From Pleurotus ostreatus/Saccharomyces cerevisiae fusant (Eukaryota > Opisthokonta), in contig JAMQCK010000002.1 in NCBI GenBank assembly GCA_024196135.1, forward strand, positions 496,001 through 560,000: 64,000 bases of DNA, read 5' to 3'. Position numbers and translations under genes: made by a program. Of this stretch, positions 40,888-57,797 are shown piece by piece. How positions within the stretch are numbered: position 1 is the stretch's first letter; the number at the start of each line of letters is the position of its first letter. A model generated the notes under the pieces. It saw only the letters and a list, made by a program, of their open reading frames with translations. It was not told the DNA's origin and did not search any database.

Positions 40888-43800
40888 CTACTGCGCTGAC
40901 GGCCGCTTGCTTCCCGGGCCCGGGGTCTGCACCCTCGTAGGCGTGCGTGTGGACCGCACGCGACCAGTGTTCTGCCTGTTCAGCCTGGGTCGTCCATCTC
41001 CCGGGACTTCTTCCGGTACGTCGAAGACGACACCAGGGCGCGCTGGCCTGCGCATCCTCCGCTGCTGTTCCTCCTCCTGCGTGCGCCACTGCTCCGTTGC
41101 CAGCACTGGATCGCGCAGAGACGGCGGCTGAATGGGCGTCGAGCTGTGAAGGGACGCCGTGGGTGAACCGACAGTGTTGGGCTGAAGAGTTGTTAGCAAG
41201 GAGTTTGCGAGGAGAGGGGCGCAGAAACACTAACTGCCGTGCCGTCCGCTGCTTCGTGCGAAGCTGCAGAGATCGTGCGGAATCGCTTGGGGTTGAACAA
41301 GCGGAAGGACGTAGGCATCTTAGGACTCTTCACCGGCTGCGTCGTACCCGTGATGGGGACTTGCACGTTGATGGGCGGCGGCGGTTGGGCTCGCGTTGAC
41401 GGCGCGACCGGGACACGCTGCAAGATCCGCTTCGAGTCGCTCGGGGCGTCACGGCTAGCAGCAGCAGCGACAGCAGCACTTCGCTCCCTCTCCTTCGTCG
41501 CTGCGGTCGGGTGCCAGAACTGATGAGCGGCGCTGGAGGTGGAGGCAGCTTGCGGCTGCGATGACGATTGCTCCTGCAACTTATTGAAGAAGTTGCGCAG
41601 ACCGTGCCTCCCTTTCGTGTCCTGTTGCGCTTGATGCTGCTGCTGTGCGGTTGTGGGTTCGACGAACGCAGCCATCGAGCCTCGGGAAGGTGAGCGCCTG
41701 AGTGAAGACGGCGTTTGAAGTGACTCCTCCGAGGCCTTGGGGCGAAGTCTGTGTTCAGCGGCGTGTTGACCAGTGGCGCGGCCGTACGTGGCATAGGCTG
41801 GGTAGCCGTTCGCCCGAGTGTCGGTAGGCGGCGGAACAGCACTGCTGGTCGATTGCGATCGTCCTGTCCTCTCTGGCCGGTGCGATGTATGCGGAGTGTT
41901 CGAGGGCGGTGGGTAGGCGCCGCGAGAGGCAGACACAGGCGTGGGTAACGATAGCGTCGGATGATGTCTGGACGAGGATGCATGGGATGGAGGAGCCTGC
42001 GCAACACCGTTTGGCTGTGTACGACTATACTCCGAGGGTCGCAGTTGCTCGGTTAGTTTGGCAGGTGGTTCTGGCGCGCGAGAATGAGTGGCAGCGGTCT
42101 GGGGATACGGCGCTGCCGGAGGATACACCGGAGGTTCTTGGGCTCGTCGAGAATGCGGCGGTTGCGCGCCAGCAGAAGGGTAGTCCGACGAAGCCTGCTT
42201 CGCCACGCGAGGTTGAGAGGCCTCGGAAGGCTTGTAGATTACATTGGGTTGGGCCGTTGTCGATGGTTCTGGGTATGATGATTGGTTGTAAGAGCGGTAG
42301 AGGTCATTTGCGGGGTATGCGGAAGAAGCGGGAGGCTGCTGGGCTCGTGAAGGGGGTCGTTGCGGTGGGTCGCGCGCCAGCGCACGGCTTGTGGTGAATT
42401 TCGTCGGACTGGGTGATTTGGCTCTCTCCAGGAGAGGTTCTACTGCGGTCGGAGGGCGATGAGAGGCTTCGGGGGAATGCCGCCGCTGAGGAGGAGAAGG
42501 AGGCGGGGACTGGCGGCCCATACGGGAAGGCATATCTCGTGGCGCGCGCGACGCAGGCTCAGAGAACAAGAGGGAGTTCTGCGCGCGATCTTGACCAGGT
42601 GCAACGGAAGTACTACGAGCCATAGAGGTATATGGCGCTGGCTCGGCTTGCCGCCCACGATTCTGGTCTTGCTGAGGTGGAGAGACCTTTGCGCGCGCAG
42701 GCGGGGGCGGCGACAGAATTTCGGCAAGCTTGGGATGATTGATTGTAGTGCGTACCGAAGGCGACGACCACTTGGGCGGCGATTCCTTCGGCGCCTGACG
42801 GAAGCCAGCGGCTGTCCCAGACCTGGGCGGAGGTTCGAATCTGGGTTGTTGACGGAAGCCTGCTGCCGTCGCAGTCCTCTGAGGAGGCTCCATGTAGGCA
42901 GCATCGGACCTAGACTGCCGTCTCGTCGACCAGGAGACATCAGGAAGGTGGCTGTCGTAGCTTTGTGAGCGCCTTCTGGTCGCGGTGACCTCGGGAGCGA
43001 CGTTGTTAACTGGAGCCGGTCGAGCTGTCGGTGGCTGGGCGTCAACGTGTTGATGGTAAGTTGGAAATGCGACCCTGTCCTGCACAGAGGCACTTGCGGC
43101 CATGGGCGGCGCCATCTGCGAATTAGCAGAGTTCCAGCTGCGTGAAGGGGCAAGAGACTCGGGCGTAGCCAACGAGTAGCCACTCGTATTGTGTTGGCTC
43201 GAGCTTTGCTGCGCCTGGAGGACTGGCGCAGGAGCTTGCGACACGACAGTAAACCCGACGCCTGAATCTCTGATCCTCTCCCGAGAGTTAGACGTCGCAG
43301 GTGCCGCACGACGAGGCGGACTCGGCTCAGGTGGCTCGGGCATTGGCGGTACGGGGACGGGCGGTTCCATCGGAGGCGTCTCAAAGGGAGGTACTGTCGG
43401 CGACTCGTCCTCGCCGAAAGGTGGCGGCGGCAACCGCGGCACGGGAGGTGGCACTGGTAGCGCAGGAGACCCCGCTGTGTCCGAGAAATGAACAGGAGAC
43501 CCGTGTACAGCGTCGAAAGAGCGTTCTCCATGCGTGCGCGGCTGTAAGGCGGTAAACCACGCAGGGCCATTGTCTTGGGCTGGTGGAGGGGGTGCGGGTT
43601 GAGGTGCAGTCCGCCCCTTCTCCAGCTCGGCGCGCCTATGTCTGCCAGAGTCGTCCGCAAACGCAACACGTTCAGTCCCATTCTTGACATATCCCGACGC
43701 AGGCTGCGACTGAGAGAGGGACTGTGCTGATGACGTTTGCTGTTCACGCCGCTTACGCTCCTTGCGCGACAGGCCACGAGGAGACTCCTTGAATTGCTGT

Positions 43801-46531
43801 CAACACGCAGTTGAAGGGGGCATTTGAGCTATACGTACCTTCCGTTCCTCATTGTCCGAGGTGCTGGCGGTCCGTGTGCGCATAGGGAGGCCGTAAGTAT
43901 GGTTGAGCGCCGTCAATGGCAGTTTCGACACTGATTCCGCTGAGCTGTGGTTCTCTCTCAACGACCGATGGTTCGAGCTCTCCGCATGCACTGCAGGCCT
44001 CGGTGTCTGGCTCGTCTTCCGTGCCATCTCGCTTGCTGATGCCGTCGTTCTGCTTTCGCGCAACGCGCTGGAACCCCATGTTGCTTGCGAGGCAGGGTCG
44101 GCGTTCGATGCCTCGTCATACGCAATAACTGTCGACTGGTCCTGGGGCGGCGCGTGCGAAAAGATGTTGAAAGACGGTGCCACGGCGCGGGGCGTGGGCA
44201 AGTGCAATGTTTCTCGCGACATGCCTGCTGCCGGCATTTGGGGTGGAGCGAGACCATGGGAAGGGGGTGACGGCTGAGCATCCAGGACAGGTACAGGAGC
44301 CATGGGTGGTGCAGGCGCATAGCCGCTGGGATACGCGGCAACAGGCGGGGTGTCAACGGCAGCATCGCGACTATCCGAAGGCGAGTGTTTGACTTCACGA
44401 CTTCTTGGGGATGGATTCGCAGGGGAAAACTTGCCGCGAATAGACGGAGCGTGGTTGGACGATAGGTGCTCCGCGGATGGGAAGTGCGAGTGCTGCGACG
44501 CCGAGCGCGTCTGCATGATAGGCGCGTAAGCACGCTGCGGGCTATTGTCCTTGTACGCAGGATAGGGCGGCGATGGCTTGATCCTGGCAGGCGACGCTTC
44601 CGCCGGACTACTGCCCTTATGGACCTTGGAGTCCGAGGAGGGTGTGAACTCCTGCGCCTGTGAAAAAGCGTGTCTTAGGCACTGTAGAAGGCCCGCGATA
44701 GGGAGAAGTACGGACCTTGTCATGGGTGCCGTTAACGCCATTGAGTTGGTATGCCGCCGCGGGAGGTGCCGCGTCGGCGTTCGAGTATGGGATCTCGCGG
44801 TGATGGCTACGAGACGGTGGCCTCATTGGCGGCGCGCCTTCTGCGGCTGAAGACGGGATCTCCCGGTGGTGGCTGCGGGATGGTGGCCTAACTGAGGGCG
44901 CGCGCCGTTTCTAAGGACAGCAGTTCAGCGGGTGTTTGACATTATGACCAGAATCGCACTTACAGGCCGTTCTCGCCTCATCTGATCGGTGTCCGAACTG
45001 GACTGTGCCGTCAACTCATGATTAACAGGTAGGGATGATGACCGGAGATGGGATCGACTGGTTGTTGCTTGTGCGTCGCTGGGTTGGTGAGCGACTGGAG
45101 GCGCCCTGGAAGTAGATGTGCCGTAGGTCTGTCGATCCTTCGAGGAACTCAGTGCCTCGTAAACGCAAGTAACATTGCACGCACCGCCTGAGCATACGAG
45201 GTTCCTTCATCTGCGGTATGCCGCCTCAGCTGAGAAGCTACGCGACGCTTTCGCGCCGAGCTATCTGAGCTGTCGCCCTCGTCCTTGCCATTGACGAGCT
45301 TGGCCATGAGGAAGGCAGGATTGGGCGCCTCCCTCAGCTCGGGAGCCTTCTGCCGTTCCTCTCGTTCGCGAGCTCGTGTCCTGTCTCGTGTTACAGACGC
45401 AGCGACAGGAGGTGCTGCTGGCGGTGCAGCAGCCAAACGGGCGCGCTCCCGCTCCTGCTCCTTGGCACGATGTCGTTCTGCACGACGAGCTTCGCGCTCC
45501 TTCGCCTTCTCGCGATCCCGCCGCTCCCTTTCGCGTTCGCGCTCTCGTTCGGCGCGTTGTCGTTCCTTCTCCTGCATGCGGTCCCTCATCCTCTCCTTCT
45601 CGCGCTCCAGCTTCTCCCGTTCGACTCGTTCGCGCTCCCTGCGTTCGCGGTCTTGTCTGTCCATCTCCTCCTGACGCTCACGCTCAAGCCGCTGCCGCGT
45701 CAGGCGCTCCTGCTGCTCACGTTCCTCGCGCTCGATCCTCTCCTGCTCCGCGCGTCTCTCCTGTTCCGCCCGCTTGCGCTCCTCCTCGCGCTCGAGTCGC
45801 TCTCTTTCAGCGCGCTTACGCTCCTCGCGCTCCCGCCGCCTCTTCTCCCGATCCAACCCCTCCTTCTCCTGCTGCCGCTGCACCTCCCGCAGACGGTGCC
45901 GCTCCTCGCGGTCCCGGCGCTGTGCCTCTTTCTCCCGATAGCGATCCTCCTCTTTATCTCTGGCACGCTCCCGATCATCGTGTGCTTCGCGGGGTTCCTC
46001 AACATGACGCCGAGCGCGGCGCTCCCGGTCGTCGCGGGTGCTGGTGGTCTTCCCAAGGGCTGCGGCGGGGACCTCGAAGATGGAGGGGGCTTTCGTGCGG
46101 ATGGGTTTGACGGGGATGGGGAGTTCTTCGCGACGGCGCTCGAGGATGCTCTGCGCGTCATATGTCTTCGGCGCGCGGGAGCGCGAGTCGCCCGGGTACG
46201 TTCCGTTGAGGTGGGCGTTACCATTGGGGTGTGCGATACCGTTAGTGTAGGCCGTTCGCTCAGGGTAGGACGAGCTCGTGGTGGGTTGCTCCGGCGGGGG
46301 ACGCGGTGCGCGGCTCGAACTGCGAAGTTTGTCTGCATGCTGGCGCTCGCGAGAAGGCGAGTCGGGCCTGTCGGTTCGGTGCAGCGGCTGGGAAGCAGGG
46401 ACGCCTCGGACAGAGGGAGCTCTGGCGGTGCGCCTGAGCTCTGGCTGGGCAGAGGCGGAGCGATGGTGCTTGGCTGCCGGGGCGGGGGGCGGTGGGTCGT
46501 GCGATTTGTTGCGCTGGAAAAAGCTCTTCAT
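40888..46531 (-). CDS. Large disordered protein with Arg/Glu-rich helical segment
   Basis: Six exons (46531-45198, 45147-44964, 44910-44716, 44657-43839, 43796-41235, 41181-40888) give 1795 aa and divide evenly by three. It starts MKSFFQRNKSHDPPPP. Residues 180-400 are extremely rich in Arg, Glu and Lys with few hydrophobics (REREERKRAERERLEREEE), which suggests a long single alpha-helix or coiled coil. A 12-residue unit RPPSRSHHREIP occurs twice in tandem in exon 3. The rest is Ser/Pro/Gln/Ala-rich and low in order. Small ordered islands are GRHGLRNFFNKLQEQ and PTSFRLFNPKRFRTIS near the C-terminus. No known family is recognised; scaffold or cytoskeletal/cell-polarity roles are guesses. Confidence 0.75.
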
Positions 46532-47873
46532 TCAGGTGGGGGAAGAGGATGAGGGCAGCCTGTGGGGGCGCCGGTGGTGGTACAGCCCGAAGAAAATTCG
46601 GTGGGCACGATGTGGGGGTTGGGCATGAGGCAAGGGCGGTCCTCGAGTCAATAGCTCCGACCACGCCGGTTAAGGCAGTCTCAATCAATGAGAACTGATG
46701 CCTTCTTGTCGACCTTTTCGAGGGGGGCGAGGGCAGCGTACGTGCAGAAAGGACCGAAGTCCTGTACGTATTTGTGTTCGGAGCGTGGTCGGAAGACTCA
46801 AGGTCGGCTATCTACAGGCATCGATCTACCCTGCCACATGCCTTCCATAAAGCCGCGCCACCCGCCGTGTTCGACATGAGGCAGCGACAGAGCTCACTTG
46901 GAACAAGAGATGTCGTCGCGGTATTGGAGGTCATACATGACTCACCACCACATGAAAGCCGGTCGCCGTATGAAGGGACGACATCAACGCGACATCGCGT
47001 TGCGCGGTGCAATAGGTTTTCCGAGCATGACTTCATTGTTTTCTACTACAACAAAAGAGGGCAAGTAATTGTACGCCCAGAGGCCAGATGATGAAGTCTA
47101 TGAAGACGCAAAGAGCAGTAGCACATCATCGCGGTGGCGCACGGGCACAAGCCGAGGGAACTCGTCCGCTGCACGAATCCAAGACGAAGACGTGCAACGG
47201 CTGTAGAGTCCCCCAGTTCGATCTTACACGATTTTGACTCATTACCGACAGTAGACAGCGGAAAGGCTGGTGAGGACGACGAGCGTCCTCCTGTCGAGAC
47301 AATTTAAGGATCGTGTAGTCGCGAACAAAAGACGTGAAAAGGAACCGCGCATATCTGAGGGACGTTAGGACGATCCAGACGCGCGTATAAGACAGGAGGA
47401 CGTACAGAAACCGGCTTAGGGACTTGCAGCATGCTTGAGAAGTACGTGAGCGCTCAGAGGAGTTGGACGCGGTCCCCACACGAGGGGACAAGCGAGACCA
47501 CGATGTTGAACACACTGCAGGGTTCAGGCGATGCCAAGATGGTACGAAAGCCAGCGATACATGAGCATTGCGAAGTAGAGAACAATGAACGAGGCACGTC
47601 GACCAAAATTGATTGCTTATATGGTGAATTTGCGGATGTTAGGCCCGGAAGGCTACGGCATGTTAGAAACACAAGAGGGTGAGGCACCGCGTCACCGAGT
47701 GGAAGACAGAATTTGTAAGAATAATCCTTGTTCTGGCCCCTCCGAACGCCGCGCGCCGGCATCATCGTCACTTGCTGTTGACCACGACCACGACGCACTC
47801 AGAACACATCTGATTGCTCGATTCCACCCGCCCACCGCCGATCTACGCGGACGGACGACGAGATCATCATTAC
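46532..47873. promoter_or_regulatory. Divergent intergenic region
   Basis: About 1.34 kb between the large disordered protein (minus) and the USP7-like gene (plus). No gene, repeat or clear TATA box is supported. Confidence 0.4.
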
Positions 47874-51977
<4,104 letters not shown>

Positions 51978-53518
51978 AGGGAAGACGCTGGTCGCTGTTG
52001 TTGTTGTACACTACTGCATTGCTTCCGATTTGTGTGTTTTGCCACCATTGTTATATTCCACTTTGATTCTCGGACTCGGCACTACTGGGCGCGACGTCGG
52101 GAACGAGCGTGATGACTTCGTTACAGCGTTGACTGTGAAAGCATCGGACGGTCTTCTCGGCTATGATTGTCTCCTTCATCGCGCCATTGTCGCCAGGAAT
52201 AGCGCAGTTCCGTTCGCTGGCCTCTAATCGCAGCTAGAAGTGTAGACGGAAGCAAACAAATAAACAGATGTCAACACTATTGCCACCGCAAATTGCCGGT
52301 GATTCTGCATCCGCGAGCGCCGAGCGGAGCGTCTGACGCAAGGCCTAACGCGATGCACCGTTCCTTCTCCTTGCTTGGATTCATTCGCTGCTCCCCACGC
52401 GCTGCCTCACTCACTATAATCTTCTACTTTGAAGAACATCGCAAACGCATCCTGCGCACAAGCACGTTCTTCTTCCGGCTGATGATAAGAAGAAAAGTCC
52501 GTGTTGCTGTTGACCACAGCAGTGGTTCTGAGACCTGCCTTCCTGTACGTCTTTCACATGCGAATCTGGCCACCTCGAAAAGTACAAAAGCTGGTCTGCG
52601 GTCGGTTTATTCTCCATCCTCTTCCCCTCTCCTCCACCTCGCCTCTTCTCTTCGTCTTCTTCCTTCGTCTTCACTCGCGACACCCATTGTTCGTGACGCC
52701 GGGAACAGTGGGATCTCGACTTCATGTTGAGTACCTGTCAGCCTAGGCAGCGCTGGTTGTCCGGCATTGGGATCGCGGGTGAGCTTCGGTATCCCTTCAG
52801 ACTGCGTGGGTCAGCGACGTCTGCGGGGTCCGATGGCCTTTTTTTATCCCCTACCCATTCCGTGCCCTATCCACCTCGCCTCCGCCGACGCCACCTCCGT
52901 TCGGCGCTGGAGAGGATTCGTCGGCACCCCGATGCGGCGAACATATAGCAGTGCGTCCTCGCACAATTCATGCCCGTGGCACGCAACTGACACATCTTTG
53001 GCAGGCTTCCGGCGGCTCAGGTGTGTCTCGGTGAGTAGCTCGTTCTCTCTGTTCATCACTGTTGCTGACCATTCGTTCTTCCGGTCTCGCTTTCTTCGCA
53101 TTTCGCCCTTCGCTTCGATGCCTACACTCTCGTCGGAGCGGATACGCCTTCATCTCGGGCTCGATTGTAGATACCTGGCGTCTCACTCAGTCTATACGTT
53201 TTTGTTCTATCTCGAGCTCTGCTGAACCACTGCGCCTCCGCTCTTTGCTGCTCTCTGATTCCTTTCCCGACGTTCTGCGGTTTCGACTCTGTCACAATAT
53301 GGATCACTGTCAAGTTGCTTGCGGCGCGAGAGCAGCACTACTCCTGGGTTAATCGACCCCTGTGTGTCACTTAGTCGTGAATAGCAGTATTGGCGGAGAA
53401 GATCGAGCGCACCGTCTTTGTGCTTTGCCTCTCGCATCGACCTGGTATCGTTCGCCGCCTTCGAGTCGTCTGCTATCCTCGCCTTCACCTTCCGTCATCA
53501 TACTCCCAGCGCAACATC
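51978..53518. other. Intergenic region, partly pyrimidine-rich
   Basis: About 1.5 kb. The part at 52600-52680 and again at 53400-53510 is CT-rich, as in long basidiomycete 5' leaders. ORFs here overlap on all frames without family resemblance. Confidence 0.4.
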
Positions 53519-54358
53519 ATGTCGCGCGCCAAGGCCCTACGCGAACTGTCCGACAATTCGGTTATCATTGCACGTCTGGTAGACGAAGAAGTCGCGGCGG
53601 ACTACAAGTATCGCGGTACCTTCTACAGACGGTCTTCTCCTCTTCAGTTCGTTGCGGCAGACAGACGCGCGCACATCATCGAGAAGGCAACGGCTACTTG
53701 GAAAGGCGGGGCCGCGCAAGCGATTCAGGATGGCCGCAAAGCGTTGAAGACCACGATCGAGCGGATCGTCGAGGCGTCTCCGAACCTCATGACCCTCCCT
53801 GTGTGCGTGCGCAAGGTATGTACCTTGCATGGCTGTATGAGCTCGGTCTCCCTCACAATTAGCACAGGTACTCGTCGACGTGTTCAGCTCAGAGAAAGTC
53901 GCATCAATGGAGGCGACGACCCATTACCCCTACTCTCACGCGCACAACAATACTGCTGCGGCTCTATACACCCTCATTGCCGTCATCTACTTGGATATCA
54001 ACGGCGCAGATGCCCTGGACCGTTGGGTTCGCCGCGATATTGCACCTCTCCTTGAGGACGTCGCCAGCGTCCCGCATATTCGGTGAGCTGGCTCCCACCT
54101 GACCAATGTCAACGAGCCGTCTAACCCATCTATCCAGAAAGGATATTTTGCTCTCCATGGACCCTACGCACGGCGTCCTCGCCGTCTCTATTGCCCTACC
54201 TGACGGAGAGTCCAAGACGACGTCTGAAGGAGACGGAGATGGCGGCGCATCCAGTAGGTGTAGGTCATCTTCGCCTGATGAACATCCCTCTGAGTCGCGT
54301 TCTTTCAGCTGCCATGAAGCGCCAGCCGCTCAAGGATCTCGCTTCGCAATCGTTGTAA
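53519..54358 (+). CDS. Unrecognised protein, 227 aa
   Basis: Four exons (53519-53815, 53868-54082, 54138-54259, 54309-54358) join with correct phases and clean GT-AG ends. The product starts MSRAKALRELSDNSVIIAR. Its middle reads SPNLMTLPVCVRKVLVDVF, YPYSHAHNNTAAALYTLIAV and IYLDINGADALDRWVRRD; the last has a faint likeness to the helical end of RNase III folds, but the acidic catalytic signature is not seen, so I name no function. The C-terminus is Ser/Asp/Gly-rich and ends KDLASQSL. No signal peptide or membrane span. Confidence 0.62.
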
Positions 54359-55276
54359 GACCAGAGGTTGCGTATTCTCTGGCAGGATATCGGCGCCGAT
54401 TCGTATTGTGAGTTCGCTCTGCAGCCGTACGAGGCCTTTGACTCAGTGGGTCACCATAGCGATAACCATCGCTGGCGGTAGTAGATGAGTGCCATCGGCC
54501 TCTGTACGATGCAGCATTGACTCCGCTGAAGTAGGTTGACCTCGTCAATTGCGGGCCATATACAGCCGTCTCTTCCATGTACTGTGCATGACTACCATGA
54601 ATTGAGACTTAGCTTCCTATACATACCTTCGCAGCCTGCTCCCGCTACATGTGTGCAATGAACGACCTCGAGCGTCGGCCTCATCCCGAGCAAATCCCCC
54701 GTCTGCTTGCGAACTTCGCAGTTCACCGCACGCAATCTTCTTTGAAGCACCTCTTTTGCCTATAGTCCAGAGAAAGTGGTATCAAATGTAGTGTGTTGAG
54801 AAGAATCAACAGCAGCAGCATGATGTACATGTACTGTTCGTGCGTCGCGCCGTTCGTGACGAACCGTATGGGTGGTGAGTCGTAGGCGCGTGTCATGTGA
54901 CCGTTGTCCGCTGGACCCACAATCAACAATTCAATGTAAACATGATCGCTTTCCGCGCCGGCTCCTCTGTAAGCACGGCCTCAACTCCTCTATAAAAGTT
55001 TCTTCGAGGTGTAGTATAATTCGCCGTTTATGATTTCCCGCATATAGTATATCCAATGGGATACGGTAGTGTGTACAGTGTGAAAGAGGGCAGTGATGCG
55101 ATGCGCGCGTACGGTGATAGTCTGGACGAAGCTGCGAGGGAAGAAAACGTAGGAGCGTCGGTAGAATGTAGTGAAAAGGGTATATGCTCAGATAACCTCC
55201 AGTCCCATGAGCAAATCGCGGTTGAGAAGCGAAGCCGCGAACTTGTTATCCGTGCTCAGCAGCGCTTCCAACTGCG
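54359..55276. other. Intergenic region between convergent unknown genes
   Basis: About 920 bp between the 3' ends of the 227-aa and 539-aa genes. Only short, unsupported ORFs. Confidence 0.4.
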
Positions 55277-57098
55277 TCAAGCCGTCGTCGTACGTGATGC
55301 CATGGGCTCTGATCCTGAGGATCTGGCGAAGGTGTTCCCGCGGATGATCTGCAGACCAAGTTTGAGAACAGCGAAAAGAGCATATACAAGACGCTCACGG
55401 AGTTCCTCAGGCTGAGCACCTGGCGATATGAATGGCGACAAGAAGTCCAGTGCCACAGTGATGAGCGGCGCGAAGACGGCGAGAACATGCTGGCGGATTT
55501 CCTCGATGGAGTGCTGGTACGATGCGCGTCCGATTGCGCCGTCGAGCTTCTTGTATGCGTCGTTGAGATCCTCCGCCACGCCGACAGCGCGAGCAATTCG
55601 AGATCGCAGGGCCTTGCACATCAGCAGATCGAGCGCAACCTACGAACATATGAAGATCAACCGAATCCATGAAGAATAGGAAGGCTCACCTGCACTGCCT
55701 CAGGCGTCAAAGACATGACTGCTTCTTGAACGAAATTGTGCAGAGCGGCGGTAAGGACATATTGCAGCAAGTTGTGACCAATGCGTGAGTCAGCGCCGTC
55801 TCCGTATCCAGTGAACCTGCCCTTAGCGAAGAACGAGACGGCCGCTGGAGGAAGGGCATCGGAAAGGGCATCGCCAATGGCATTGGATGCCGCTTCGCCG
55901 ACGACACCTAAGCATATTCAATGAGATGGGGGTTCGATTAACGAGCCGAGTCACGTACGAAGTGCTTCAGCTTCGGGAGATTCGAAACAAGGTTTGCCTT
56001 TGCCGCGCCTCCCGCCGGTTGTCGACCTGAGCTTCTTGCGAGGACGGTCGGCACGTCTCTTGGGCTGGGTGGTCTGGCGTTGTCCGCCATCGGAGTCGTT
56101 ACCGGAGACGGAATCAACGTCAACATCGGCGACGGGGAAAGCGCCGCCGTCTTCCTCGTGGTCTTCCTCTCGGGCTCTCTTGAACCCAAGCAAGGTCGGT
56201 GGAGCGGGCGTCAGACCACTAGCAAGGCGCTCGGCGTCGTCATCTTCGATGTGGATCTCCGCTGTGCGCTTTGGGGGCGCAGAACGGCGGCAGCCAGAAG
56301 CGACGGGCGCAGAAACAGATGCGGATGGAGGAGGGAAGAGCTTGTGCATGAATTGCATAGGCGATGATTCGATGGGCAGGCGATCCTTGAGGAGCGTGAC
56401 TGTGATCTCGCCGGTAGCTTCCGTCGCACACTCATGCTTGCGTTCTTCGCTGAGGATGGATGAGCAAGTGTGAAGTCGAGGCTATCACGTCGGACTTACA
56501 AGCGAATGCAGGCTCGCACAGCAGCGCCAATCAGCGGTCTCATGATGTCGACGACCAGAGCGTGAGCCTTTGCAGTACCGTCGCTTGTCGAGTCCAATGA
56601 ACCAGCGATTGCCTGTATGATGCCGACGGCGCTGTCCGCGGACAACAGACGGAGGACTCTGGCAACAGCCCGCAATGTACGTTGGGACATCAGAGCACGG
56701 AACACGACCTATGAACAAAGTAAGGGCGCTGCAGAAGCTAAGTCTGGACCGACACGTACGTCCATAATATCGGGGGCGCTGCGACAAGCATCGGGATATG
56801 CCTTAACCAAGAGCGTGCCGACGACAAAGGCGATCAGGTTCTTTCCGCGTCTCTGTGCCAGCGCGAAATCCGAAGCCGAACCACCGAGCACACCGGGCTC
56901 AAAGACATCGAGGCCGGTAGAAAGCTGCTGGAATATGTTCGCCAGGCGGTACGGATGCGCAGCCAGTTTGGCGATAACGGCGGCGAGAGCCGCGTCGAGC
57001 ATCGAGCCACCCGCTTGAGGCTTGATCCGCAACTGGAAAGAAGGCTTGACGCCTTTTGGCGCCTGCGAGGTGGCCGAGATCTTGGAAGGAACGGGCAT
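55277..57098 (-). CDS. Unrecognised protein, 539 aa, helical with acidic-basic middle
   Basis: Five exons (57098-56760, 56708-56500, 56449-55959, 55907-55690, 55639-55277) sum to 540 codons with stop. The N-terminal half is Ala/Leu-rich and helical (MLDAALAAVIAKLAAHPYRL, TLRAVARVLRLLSADSAVG). The middle has an acidic run followed by KRRADRPRKKLR, a probable nuclear localisation signal. The C-terminal 190 residues are helical again (AASNAIGDALSDALPPAAV, FAPLITVALDFLSPFI). No catalytic motif or known domain is seen. Repeating short helices without tryptophan-rich cores could be a HEAT-like scaffold, but that is only inference. Confidence 0.65.
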
Positions 57099-57797
57099 CT
57101 GGTTGTGCGTTCAGCGCGAGTTCGTGAGTACATGGACGATACACGCACGTTGGCGTGGGCGCAGAGCTTGCTTCAAGTGCACGAGGGTATCGGGGTATCG
57201 CCGTGTAGAGACAACGATGGAGGTGATGAGGGTTGGTTGCCGGGTGCCGGGGAGGAGAGGTGCCGCAACTGGAGGGAGCTGTGGCGGTAGGAAAAGAGAG
57301 CGGACAAACACCGTCAAGCAAAGCCCGGCCAGCGTCCTGATAGGTGGCATCACGCTTCTGGGTCAAGCTTCTTTGACAGGAGTTGACAGAGAGAGAGCTC
57401 CTAGCACGTCCTGCGAAAGTCAAGAGCAGCTTCAGTACATTACTCTTGCTGTGGTATGGAGCCTTCCGTCTCGACGATGGATCAGATCCTTCCGAGCCAT
57501 CCTGAAAGAAATCATCCAATGCCATTGAAGGGCCTCAAAGATGGATGGCGCGTTTTGGTTGTCAACAGGAAAACGCACGTCAAGCGGAAATAGATCAGAC
57601 TACCGGTCCGCGGGCCGAGGAGCTGCGTACAAGGCTTGTCACCAACGTTCAGATGCAGAGGGTACCGTATCGTGGACTTCAAGACTGAATTCACCGTGGA
57701 AATTGATGTCTACTAAAAAATATTTGAGAAGTCGAGCACACGTGCTACTGACACTCGAGACCGACCTACAACGATAGGCTTGGGCTTTTGATCTCAG
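57099..57797. other. Intergenic region
   Basis: About 700 bp upstream of the 539-aa gene and downstream of the Nudix gene. Nothing else supported. Confidence 0.4.

Noticed and set aside
42440..43777. 445-codon minus-strand ORF in another frame of the large disordered gene
   Set aside because: Its composition is Arg/Leu/Pro shadow of the main frame, and it does not join to the flanking exons.
45470..46552. 360-codon plus-strand ORF opposite the Arg/Glu-rich exon
   Set aside because: It is the Leu/Phe/Ser-rich mirror of GAG/CGC-rich coding sequence; the minus-strand frame has consistent splice phases and continues in five more exons.
53868..54082. RNase III domain in the 227-aa protein
   Set aside because: Only a loose helical resemblance (IYLDINGADALDRW); the acidic catalytic signature ERLEFLGD-like block is absent.
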